In this document: positions 1 to 11,100 of the stretch, in pieces | Layout of the letters: each line of letters begins with the position of its first letter | Numbering within the stretch: the stretch's first letter is position 1 | From: Silene noctiflora | Taxonomy: Eukaryota > Streptophyta > Magnoliopsida > Caryophyllales > Caryophyllaceae | Assembly: GCA_009801015.1 (NCBI GenBank) | Contig: VHZZ01007493.1 | Location: forward strand, 40,487 to 83,157 | Reading direction: 5' to 3' | Length of the DNA: 42,671 bases | Notes under the pieces: generated by a model | Seen by the model: only the letters and a program-made list of their open reading frames with translations | Databases searched by the model: none | Told to the model about the DNA's origin: nothing | Translations under genes and position numbers: made by a program

Positions 1-240
1 ACACGCACCAATGACGCCGTGTGCAGTAGTGTCGTTTGTTGTAGCTAAGTCTTTGACATCTAGCACAACCTCGTCATCTTCATTTGAGTCAAGCATTTTT
101 GGATCATATTCTATGGTTGATGCTATGTTATGAGCTGCGTTGTTGAGGTACGCGTTGTTGGGTGAGTTAGTGTCGAGGATGGAGGATGAGAGTTGAGTGG
201 TGTTGGTTGGCGGAGTGGTATGTGTACATGCTATATAGTT
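1..240 (-). other. Open reading stretch running off the window edge
   Basis: Read on the minus strand, one frame stays open from about position 240 to the window edge, with a Ser/Thr/Asn-rich start followed by an acidic stretch (residues like SNEDDEVVLD). No start codon, splice site or family signature was identified. It could be an exon of a gene outside the window or part of a retroelement, since LTR remnants lie just to the right. Chance openness over about 80 codons is possible. Confidence 0.2.
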
Positions 241-299
241 ATGGGTCTTTAGCTTCCGCTGAGTCGTTATGCTTTTAGTTATTTTGGTTTTAGAGTTTT

Positions 300-442
300 G
301 TATGTACCTTTAAGCTTATTTATTCTAAACTCGTTTCATTATGGTAACTGTGATGCTTACTACCTCGGGAAACCGAGACGGTAGCACTTCGATATGCTAA
401 GGTGGTCCTTGGTAAGACACCTTGGTGTATGGGGGTGTTACA
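300..442 (+). mobile_element. LTR 3' end fragment (LTR retrotransposon fossil)
   Basis: The segment ends in GGGGGTGTTACA and contains a CTACCTCGGGAAACCGAGA block. The same layout recurs at 756-925 and 1078-1246 and, inverted, at 2879-3130. At 1246 this end is followed by a tRNA-Met primer-binding site, so the shared end is the 3' terminus of an LTR. The left limit is not clear. Sequence divergence from the other copies suggests an old, broken remnant. Confidence 0.5.
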
Positions 443-755
443 GAAGGTGGAGGCCTGAGTGTGTTACGATGACGATGAGCGACTAGGGAAGAGAATTAGA
501 TCGGCAGATGATCGGTTTTGAGTAAAATGTAAAATGGTAGGCGGTTTAGGTTTTTTTATTGCTATCATTCACTACATCACTATATTGAATAATGACGTAA
601 TTACTAATAGTAATGGACTATCAGGTAAGCCTAAAAAAATTCAGTTATATGATCATCACTTGGTCCTCTTCCTTTTTTTTTCTTTTTTTTTTATTGAAAC
701 TTATTTAGAATATATTTATTTAAAAAAATTAAGTCTCCAGTTGTAATTTATTTCC

Positions 756-925
756 GTTGTTTTTAGTTCTATGAGAATTTAAGTTGTAACAAACTTTAGG
801 ATTTAATTAAAGTACTTTGGTTTGCTTGTCTTTGTTATTCACTACCTTGGGAAACCGAGATGGCAACAGTCATATTTATTTGGGAATGTCTTGCTAAAGG
901 CTCTTGAATAAATGGGGGTGTTACA
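756..925 (+). mobile_element. LTR fragment, direct copy of 1078-1246
   Basis: These 170 bases are nearly identical to 1078-1246 and end in the same GGGGGTGTTACA terminus. No primer-binding site follows here, unlike at the second copy. It may be a second LTR remnant, or an assembly duplicate, because the other copy starts exactly after a single N. Confidence 0.55.
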
Positions 926-1076
926 ATAGTATTATGAAATTAGGTGGGCTATTCTGATACGAAAATTGTGCGGAAGCGGTTTAAGAGAATAATGAACAAT
1001 AATGAAAAAAGATATTTGCTTCGAAATCTGTCTGGAAATCGAAACAATGGGATATTTGCTCAAGTTAGACCTATAA

Positions 1077-1077
1077 N
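1077..1077. other. Single ambiguous base (probable contig join)
   Basis: One N interrupts otherwise clean sequence. The base after it begins a copy of the 756-925 repeat, which is the pattern left when two contig ends sharing a repeat are placed side by side. Confidence 0.6.
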
Positions 1078-1246
1078 GTTGTTTTTAGTTCTATGAGAAT
1101 TTAAGTTGTAACAAACTTTAGGATTTAATTAAAGTACTTTGGTTTGCTTGTCTTTGTTATTCACTACCTCGGAAAACCGAGATGGTAACAGTCCTATTTA
1201 TTTGGGAATGTCTTGCTAAAGGCTCTTGAATAAATGGGAGTGTTAC
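1078..1246 (+). mobile_element. LTR 3' end with adjacent tRNA-Met primer-binding site
   Basis: The segment ends in GGGAGTGTTACA at 1246. Four bases later comes TGGTATCAGAGC (1251-1262), the usual primer-binding site of plant LTR retrotransposons, complementary to initiator tRNA-Met. This makes 1246 the end of a 5' LTR on the plus strand. Ty1/copia and Ty3/gypsy both use this primer, so the superfamily is not settled. No protein domain was recognised downstream; the element is a fossil. Confidence 0.7.
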
Positions 1247-2878
1247 AAAGTGGTATCAGAGCGAACGATCCTCAGGCCCAAACCAATGAGTAAAATGAAC
1301 CCCCGGGATAGGAACTGATAGGAGCCCCAAAAAGGGAATGAGATGAGTTAGGGGCCTCCTCACACCAAACCATGGGCCCTTTCAGTTCTGGCTCGGGAAC
1401 CCAGGGAGAGCAATTGACGAGTGGAGTAGTTTTGTATCGACCTGATATAATAGCGTACTAACTTCTCTGCAGGGAAGGAGCAAGATAAGTAAAATTAGAT
1501 GTGTATTGCTTGATCCATGGTTAGAATGATGTGCTCATATGATTGGTATTTGAGATAATGATGAATGCTAAGAATGATCCTATGATTTCCTGATTATTTG
1601 TGCTATAGAATCATGTCTAGAGATATGCGGTTACGTGATCCCTAAGCCCTTAGGTAGTATAATGAAGTTGGAAAATAGGTAGAATCAGATATAGTGAGAA
1701 GCATCATCGACTTGTGTGGTTTCATTCTATCAAGTTGTGATTTAGCATGTGAGGAATAGGTTATGAGGGATACTTATATACGTAATCAAGTAGGGGTAGG
1801 TTAGTATGGGTATTGCGCTTATGTGGGTTTGTGATTAGGAAAAGGGTAACCTAGTGCTGAACTTGTTTTGCCTGATTTTTACACCTACTTGATCGGGCTG
1901 CCATTTGTTCTCTGTTTATTGTCTATGGCCGAAATTTTATGCATGATAACCTTATGAGTTGGTTTTCACATGTCATTGGTTTTATGCTTAGATAATTTAC
2001 GGATTAGGAATAATAAATGTTTTACCGTCAATAGTCAAAATGTCCTGCACAATCATGTTTTCGACCCACGTTTTGTAAAACTTGTCATTTAAAACGAACT
2101 TACTGCTTATGCATGATTTCAACTCCATTGGTCAGAAGAATTCGTATACGTTTCCAAAATGATAAGTCATATGTGATCTTGAGGTGTTGTTATTTAATGG
2201 TGGTTCTTTTCTTTTGCAAGTTAAACTGAATTTCTGACAAAATTGCTGTTAAATTTTGCTTAGACCAATCAAGTGTAAAATTCGTTATAAACTGATTTTT
2301 CGAGCTTTGAACTTGAATTTTCCTCTCATGTTTAGCTGGTTCTATGTATTTTACTAACAAGTATAAAAACTCGCAAAACAGTGAAGCGATTGTTTGTTTG
2401 TGATTCTGAAATTTGGGCACGATTCATGACTTTTGAAAATGCGAGTTTTATGTCAAGCTTAGCACAATAGTTTTATCATTTCTCAAGTTCTGTTAATGTG
2501 ACTTTATAATGTTCTTATGTGATGTTAAGGGCATGTTCATTCGAGAAGTGTCTTGACAAGTAGTGGAACGAAAATTTTGATTATGAAATTGTTGGCATGA
2601 TGTCATGAGTAAAAGTTATACAACAACCTAGTTGTTTATGGTTAGATGTGCATACTTTGAATTAAGTGAACCTTTGTTAATAAGTTTTATTAATTCATAT
2701 ATTATTGGGTATTTATGTTTAGTTCGTTATCATAGTAATCTCTATAATTTCTTTGTAACTAATCGTATTAAGTGGTGCAATACATGTTATTCTTGTGTCA
2801 CAAAGTGAATTACTTGTTCTTAAAAGTATCACCATGTTTTAAAATTTGATCACGAATATAATATAATGGGAATTTTGA
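1247..2878 (+). mobile_element. Probable non-coding interior of a degraded LTR element
   Basis: This AT-rich stretch follows the primer-binding site at 1251-1262 and reaches an inverted LTR end at 2879. I recognised no gag, protease, reverse transcriptase or integrase domain. Assigning it to the element rests only on its position after the primer-binding site. No host gene was seen in it. Confidence 0.35.
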
Positions 2879-3130
2879 TGTAACACCCCCATCTACCAAG
2901 GAGCATTAACAAGATCTTCCTCAACAGATAAGGGCGTTACCATCTCGGTTTCCTGAGGCAAGTAATAATCAAATGTCGATAATAGAACATTTACAGTGTT
3001 TTGCAAGTGATTACAAGATAAACGAAAGAAGCAGTACAACTCATTAAACTATAACATGTCTAAGTATTCGAGCCGAGCCCGAATCCGAGCTGACCTCAAA
3101 CTACTCGCGAACTGTCTCGTCTCATCATAT
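2879..3130 (-). mobile_element. Inverted LTR fragment (solo LTR or 3' LTR fossil)
   Basis: The segment begins TGTAACACCCCCAT and carries the complement of the CCGAGATGG block seen in the three plus-strand LTR ends, so it is the same or a related LTR in reverse orientation. No primer-binding site borders its 3' end, which fits a solo LTR or 3' LTR. It ends within about 100 bases of the inferred 5' UTR of the ARID gene. The right limit is approximate. Confidence 0.5.
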
Positions 3131-3219
3131 CCCTAGACTCTCTAAATAAGACAGTCCTACCTCATTTTTGAATTGGATAAAAATGATATATTCCTATTAA
3201 ACAAAGCCATTAGGATACA

Positions 3220-3348
3220 TACAGTTGAACGAACCCAAATACCCAACTCCTTTCTCGAACTGTATCACTCTCTCCACCGCAACACACCAATTTTCCGACG
3301 ACATTTCCGCCGCCGCCGGCCATATTTTTCCCCTAATTTCAATTGCAG
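3220..3348 (+). other. Inferred 5' UTR exon of the ARID gene
   Basis: A CT-rich, CCGCCGCCG-bearing stretch, typical of plant 5' leaders, ends at AATTGCAG followed by a GTATTAA donor at 3349. The matching acceptor is TTTGAAG at 5097, directly before the first coding exon. A TATA-like GATATATT lies near 3187. The transcription start is a guess. Confidence 0.5.
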
Positions 3349-3974
3349 GTATTAATTTACCTTTAGTTTTATCTATTTTGTTCACATTTCTTTTAATTTT
3401 CCCCTCACCTTAATTGTTCTATCCGCGTTTAGCTTTCATAAGGTGTATCATGTATGTTTAATCAGTGTATGTTTCTTATATACTTTTTAATTTTGGTTTC
3501 GATACGTTTCGGTCTTCTCAATTTTATTTTTGTGCATATAATTGTATTGTTTGCCCTAATTTTGGTTTTTTTGGTTGTGTGTGCCGTATTTCTGCATGTT
3601 AGATGTTTCAATTAGTCTTGTGTAAGGCGGTTCTGTGCTAAAATTGTCTTAAAGGAACCCAATTCACACAAAATTCATGGACCGTATGTCCTTATTAGTG
3701 TAAAATAGCTACCAAAAGAACCGGTTTTTACGTTCTGCTTGTGTGCCGTCTTATATGAGTATTTAAGTATTTGTGTAAATGGGTTACGGTGGGGACTAGT
3801 AATTACAGGATGATGATAACAACATATGAAAATCGAGATTATAGTAATAAATAAATTTAGTTTGATAAGGGAGGAAATCGACTGCCCTGGGTATCAATCC
3901 AACATTCCAACTTGAAAGTAGGAAATGAATGCCCCAAATTGGTCATAAAGTCCGGAACTTTATTGGTTTCACCA

Positions 3975-4325
3975 AAGCAACAATAATAGCGTATTTATTT
4001 AGGAGGGGAAAGTTCAATTCTCACTTGCAATGACCGAAGATTCAAATTGAGATTATCAATCGAGAATAAAAGCTGTTCTTTTTAGCCGGTAGTTGTAGCT
4101 AGTGGAAATTAAAGGCTGATAACATAAGAGAACATTGGGTGTGCTGGCGGGGCTTCATGAAAACAATGATAATAGCTTACCCTGAAAATGGAAAGTTCAA
4201 CTCTAGCTCTTGAAATTACCGAACATTTCAAATTGAGATAAAAAGCCGCATGGAGTTTGAGCAGGCTGTGCAAGGTTAAGGAAAATACAGTGTAAAATCA
4301 CAGAAGAACATTGGGTGTTGCTGCG
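3975..4325 (+). repeat. Degenerate tandem duplication in the 5' UTR intron
   Basis: Two diverged copies, about 3975-4140 and 4160-4325, share in the same order GAAAGTTCAA, TTCAAATTGAGAT, AAAGC and GAACATTGGGTGT. The duplication is old, with many substitutions and small indels. The rest of the intron (3349-5097) shows nothing recognisable. Confidence 0.6.
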
Positions 4326-5112
4326 GTAAGTGGGTTATTTGAACAGCTCTAGATTTTAGGTTATACAGAGATGAGACAGAATTAGTGCAAGATTAGGAAT
4401 TATGAGATGAAATGCCTAAGTCATGCTGACTACCATATTTAATCTACTTATGTATCACTTTCATATGTTTTAAGTGTCATAAGGAGGATGGTTTTGTGAG
4501 CTTAGTATAATTCGGAGTTATGGTTGCTAGTGTTTAGATTTGTGCTCTCAGGTGCTTGTTCTCTTATGTGCATTTTACATACCTATCAATAGCCCCGCAT
4601 GGTTGCTCTTATGTGTTAAATAATTACTAAATTGATAAATCTATAAGAAATGAAATGCTGAATTTTGCAAGTTTGGTGAAAGCTTCATGTGTGTTATTCT
4701 TACACATCAATTCTTCCTGCAATGCTATGATTGGAGTGTACAAATGATAATGGACAATAAGCTACAACATTCCAAATTATACACTAGTTTTTTTTGGCAT
4801 GGTGTTCGGAGTTAGGAACTATAAATCATAATTAGCAAGCCTTTAATTATTATTCATTTGCTTTAAATTTGAAGATTGATTTATCTGGTAAAACTCATAT
4901 ACTGTCGGAAACCGAAAACATATGCTTGGATTGGATGCTAATAACATTAACATCTCGATTCTCGAAGAATTATTAATGTCCTTTGCAATCAAGCACTAAG
5001 AGGAAAACAGAAACCCCTACCCGTACATACTGAGTGTCTGTTGACATGTATGAATTTACCAACAAATACTTCTCCTTGATATTGTGTGTTTTTGAAGGTT
5101 TGTGTTGAATCT

Positions 5113-8100
5113 ATGACTGAGGAGAAGGAGGTTGAGCAACCCTGTCAAGACAATCCCGAATCAATAAACAATGAGTCAGTTGCAGTGAAAGATATTGAGA
5201 TGGGAGAAGAGAAGACAAGGGAGGACAAGGAAGCTCTTAACGAGGAAGAGGCAGCAAGCGACGCTGAAGAGGAAGATAAAGATGAAGAGACAGAAGAATC
5301 AGAAGATGATGATGAGCAAGAGAATAAGTTGCAACAAGTTAAAGTGTCATCTAATGATGGTGGAAAAGATTCACTTGTGGAGGTTTCTCTTGAAAAAAAT
5401 TCTGATGAGAACGTAGGTTCTCCTATTGATGCAGTTGAAAATGGTAAAGATTTGCAGATGGACAATATTGTATCCAATGTGGATGATGGTGGTAAGACAT
5501 CTTGGAAATTTTTTAATTGTTTTTAAGTCTATGCATCCCATTCTGTGTTAGTAAGAGAGAAGTCTTGTGTACTATTCTGAAATGTATTTTCCCCTTTTTC
5601 TTTTTTTTTTGTTGCGGGAAAACAATCAAGTAGACCTTGATGGACAGGTGGTCTCCATGCCAAATGATTCAGTTCAGAAGTCTCCAGTAAACCACGAAAA
5701 AGGCTCCATGAGATCAGACATGGACGAGGACAATGGCATAAAAGTAGATGTTGGAGATTCACTCAACCATCATACCATGGACGATGAAAGTATTTCCAGA
5801 TCACACGCAAGTGCATCTCCGAACGCTCAGTCTTCACCCTCGAAGGCAGAAGAGGTGAAGAAAGAAGTAAAAGACGGGGCAAAAATAGGAGGCCTTGCAG
5901 ATGTAGAAAGCAAAAATCCTAGTAATCTGTCCATGTTTGACTCAGATATATCAGGTGGAGGAGAATCAGGAACTGAAAAAGAACAAGCCGCATTTATAAT
6001 GGAGCTCCATAAATTTCATAAAGAGAGAGGTCTAGACTTTAAGCCACCAAAGTTTTATGGAGTGCCCCTGAATTTACTAAAGTATGTTTATGTGGTCCTT
6101 CTCTTGTTATGCGTCTTATGCTGGGTGAAGCTTTTCTTGCATCAGGAGCTTGTTGTTTAGTTAAATCTTGGCTAACTTTTGTGGAGGTGTAGGTGTGTTC
6201 TGGCTGATATGTTTTTCTTCTGCTGTCAGGCTATGGAGAGCTGTTCTTAAGTTGGGGGGCTATGATAAGGTACGACTGTTTATGTTTGATCAGCTTTTAC
6301 ACCTTTTTAGCTGTTATTTAGATATTTTTTTTGTTTTCTTAGCGTGCCAAGGTCCATTTTTTTTTTTTAAATAGTTGTACCACTCAAGATAATTGATAGA
6401 GATAAAATACAATACATAACTTGTGTTAAAAAGCTGGATCCTAGGTGTTCTGGAAAGGTCTGTTTAAAATTTTCTCGATTATTTGAAATATAATTGAAGA
6501 TGGCTTAATATGTTCTCATAACCATCCATACATCATCTGTGGGATATGCATGAAAATTGTGTGACGCCTTGCATTAGGGGCCAGAGATGTGCTAAGGAGC
6601 GATAATTCTTTTGACTAGCTAAATCTTAAGATCTGTATCTGACTCAAATTGTGGAGTTTTTTTTGCTTATTTATTGCCATAGGAGAAATATATACATTTC
6701 CAGTGGAGCCAGGTGTTTTTTATTATATTTGGCTTTGGAGCTTGATAAAATAAAGTAGAATGTTTGGCTAAACTCTATCTACTTCTTATATTGTGAAGTA
6801 GGAAGTGCTTAATGCAACTCTTGTCGCAAATTTCAGTTTTTTTTTTTTTTTTTTTTTTCAAGTTTGATTATGGATAAATAGGTGATCCATAGACAATTCA
6901 ACTACGCTTTCAATACAAAGTAAATCTTGGGTACTTACGAGTTATGACTACTTACCTCCCCCATAGGCGGGGCGTCTTTGAGCGCTTGAGGGACTTGGAT
7001 AATGTTTGTGGCTTTGTTGTTCTGTGGCTTGGGAGAAAAAGGGGCTGATGCTTTTTATTTTTTTCATCCTCACAATTCTCAATTTGCTAGTTTTGGTTGG
7101 ATTTTCCACTTATAAAGCAACCAACGATTTCTTTCTCTAATCCCTATTTGGTTTGTACATTCATGATTTGAAGTATGCCACCAGGTACCTCAAAAGTAAT
7201 GAGGAAAATGGTCTACTAGAATCTGATGGGCACCAAATCTGAGCTAGCTAGGGATTGTGGCTCATAATTTTGTTTAGTGCTTAGGTCCCAGCTCATATGA
7301 ATTTTGATATTAACATTATCATATAATTTGTTGATTTGCACTTGTAGACTTTAGGTTGAGCAAAAGCAAAGATGAATATATAGAGTTAGGTTTTGCTAAA
7401 ACAGAGGCAGTCGACAGGAACGATGATGTTAGAGGGGACTGGGAAGATAGTTCCGACTTTCTTCCATATTTAGGATCTATTATCCAGAAAATAATTGGTT
7501 AGCGTGCGGCTCACAAAATCAAAGTCGGTTGGTTGAAGTGAAAGAGCAAGCCTCATGGAGTCAAAGGGTAAATTCACCGTACAGCAGTTATGCCTGCTTT
7601 GTTGATATGACATGATTGTTGGGTCCTAAAATGATGTCACAGTCAAAATATGGATATGGAGGAGATGTGTATGCTATTTGGGGCGTGTGAGCATACACAA
7701 AATGATTTGTTTGGAATTGAGGTGATTATGGAGAAAGTTCGAGTTACATCTGTTGAAGATAAGACGAGGAGAAATCGCTTTAGGTGGTTTGGAACTTTGG
7801 ACATAAAAGACAGACACTAACTAGGCCCCGATGGGAAGCTCAGATTGGGGGACATGCAATATTGTGAGGGCCAGGGGTAGTGGAAAGCCAAGAAAACAAA
7901 GTTGGTTGAAAGTAGTATCATGCTTTTGGGGTTGTAAGAAAATATGATGTTGGACAAGACAAAGGAAAATAATCTGTGTATATGATGTAGTTTGGCTTGT
8001 TTCGTCTAGGACCGTGGCTATAATACTATGATCCAAAACCACTCAAAAAGGCAAAATCTGCAAATGGTCACATTGTTTATAATCCTCTTTTTTTCTCAAT

Positions 8101-11100
8101 TATTTTTTTTATTGTCATTCCCTACATTCTTATCGGTTTTTCTTTTGATTTATCTTCATTTTCTTTATTCTTATTCTTATTTATTTTCCCTTTACAACTC
8201 TCTAATTTGTGGAACTTTTTTTAGCTTTATATATATATTGATGGTGTATTGTTTTCCTTACCTTTTATATTTCTGTCTTCCTTTTCTTTTTATTATTTTA
8301 CTGGTCATTGACACTTTCATAAAATGATTTATGTTAGCCGACAATAATTCAATTTGGGATTAAGGCTCTATTGTTGTTACATTTGCTAACTTGACATTTT
8401 TTTTTACCTTATGTGTCGTGGGGTATAAAAACTTGAATTTCATCTGAGAGCAAAAACTTTGAAACTTTGAATGCTTCCTATAAGTGTAATACCCCCAAGA
8501 TATTGAGAGGAAAGTTGTCCCCACATCGGGAAAATAAGGAGCTTATGAGATGTTTATAAAGGATTCCACCCACCACTTAGTAACAAGGCCTTGTGCTTTT
8601 GGGTTAAGTGAGGACAAATAATAGGCCCAAAGGTACACATCTCATCTTGAGACAATTTTATTTGAGACATGGTACCTTAGGATCATGGGACAAATATATT
8701 TTTCGTCTTTGCTAACTCCTTCCCTTCAAAGCCAAACACCCTATAAATTTTAAAAATTCCTCTCACGGAAAAAGGTTGGTGCATGGTGCTTAGATTTAAA
8801 GGGAGGAAGTACTATACTCCCAAGAATTTAAGCCAGAAACTAGAGTACAAGAACTTTGCTAAAGATTTTCAAAATGGCAGATATTGGTCGGCTCGTCGCT
8901 AGCTATGTGTCACGGTCCGGTATTTCCGCCGGATCGTGGCGCGCACCCTTGCCCGACTCTAGGCAAGATGCAAGCGACAACGGATCTTCGAACTAGTGAA
9001 TCGCTCACTAGCACGATACTCGGGTCTCGGCATCACTCGACAGGATTGCAACGAGAGCGTCAAGCACTAGGCATTCGTAATCGGTCTCGGGGTGTGAGTC
9101 GGGATCCTAGTGTCGATCCCTGAAACACGGCTTGTTAGTAAAGTGAAGGCAAAGAGTCGTTCACAACAAAGCAACAACAAGCAATACGAAGGCACAAGGT
9201 GGGAAGCAGACTTTCATTCACTAGTACTCCCCATAGAGGGAAATTTGATAGTTACATCCTGGTAGCAGGAAACATTGAAATTCTAAGTTTAGTGTAGAAT
9301 AGCGATACACCCATTTTGGGAAAGAAAAACTATTCTAAAGCTATGCTAAAACTATCATAATCTTGGAAAGTATTTACTACAAATAGACAAGGGAAAAGAA
9401 ATTACATGAGTATAAGAAAATCTAAGGGTTCGATGTGCACGGATCGTCACACTATGCTAGTGAAGCTGATGCGTATCCAAGAATCTCTTTTTGTTAGCTA
9501 GCGGGAGGCGGCTTTCCTAAAAGGCTTCTTCTCCTTCAAAGGCGAGTTTGAAGAGAGTAGATTTTTTTCGTATAAAAATTTGATGGGAAAATATACTCAT
9601 TTGTTTTGTTGTTTCTGAATTGTTTATGGTTCATTCCGAGTATCTGCGTTATTTGTAGGATATCAGGAATATGCTCATATATGGCAGAAGTGTAAGTGCT
9701 GATATAGTAGAATTCCATTTTGTTTTTCCACGCAAAGAGATTGACAAGATGCCCTCTTATTGCTCCCTTAAATCTGCATGTTGGCATTATAGTAGATACC
9801 CCGTTCATACTAATGTGTTTGTGTTGTCCTTAGATAATTGTATTTGACTTCCATGTAGCTATATATTGGATTATATTGTTATCTTTGTAAGCAGGTGACA
9901 GCTTGTAAATACTGGCGGCAAGTGGGTGAATCATTCAAACCCCCAAAGTAATTATCACTGCCTCTTTTCTAATGCTTTCATACTCCATATGTGTTAGCGG
10001 TCAAATTTGTTAATGAGACCGTATATGCATTTGATATAAAGAGATTATTGATACTTAGGAGTTCAGATCTTCTGCACTTGAACTTTTTGTTTGAAGTTGA
10101 AGATCCCATTAGGTTTTTTCCTTTTACTTTGCTGAACTTATGTCTTTGAAAGAAACTTTTAACTCACTGTCTAAGAGCCGACCTACCCATCTGTTGTAAA
10201 TGTAATCATAGTTTGACAAATTTTGTTATCATATACTCCCTCTATCCCAATGTAATCTCCGCACTTTGTTTTCGAGCTGTCCCATTATAATCTTTTCACT
10301 TTCCCCTTTTAGTGTTAATTTATCTTCTCTCTCTCTTTCACTTTACTTTACCAACTCACTTGTCATATATTGGTTTCCTTGTAATACAGAATTAGGAAAA
10401 TAAAATTGAGATGAAAGGGGTATTTGAATCTCATTGATCAAATAGGCTACATAGCAAATTAGCAACTAACGTTTGAGAGTTGTATGGCTTTTTGTCATAT
10501 ATTTTACATGCTGGTCAAAGATTGAGAAAAATAAAAAAGAAAGAGTAATTTAATATCTGATTTTTTTTATAGTTATTTTTTGTTCTGTGACTGTTAGGAT
10601 TCATATTGTGTTCTTTTTAAGGGCTTGTTGAAAACTTTGATTTTCTGTTATTGCACATGTATTCTGGGCTTGTGATTGTTGTGACATTATATTTTCCTGT
10701 TTGATTTGGCAGGACCTGCACTACAATTTCTTGGACATTCCGAATATTTTATGAGAAGGTAATTTTTTTCATTTGTTACTGCTGGGTGAATTGGGCTAAA
10801 TTCATCTTGAATCGCGTCTGTTTTCAGAGTTCTTTTTACTTTCCTGCGTTAGTTTCACTTGTGCTAATTCTTGAGTTAAGTCTGGGCAGTTAATGATAAA
10901 TGCTACCTGGATAATAAAAATTGAGTAGTTATATAATATTATTAGTACTTATTTCTGAAAATGTATAATGATGAAAGAACAAATTCTTCCTTCTTCGTCC
11001 CCCAACCACTCGGGATCTGTGATATCTTATGTGACGATGATGTGGACAATGGTATCATCAGAGTAAGTATCTTGCTACCATGTTGTCCATATCATCAGAG

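Noticed and set aside
5145-5477. A 110-codon minus-strand Ser-rich frame
   Set aside because: It is the shadow of the acidic E/D-rich first ARID coding exon.
8517-8560. A true snRNA gene
   Set aside because: No U1-U6, U3, 7SL or MRP body was recognised downstream, and the motif pair is common in plant repeats; kept only as a promoter-like finding.
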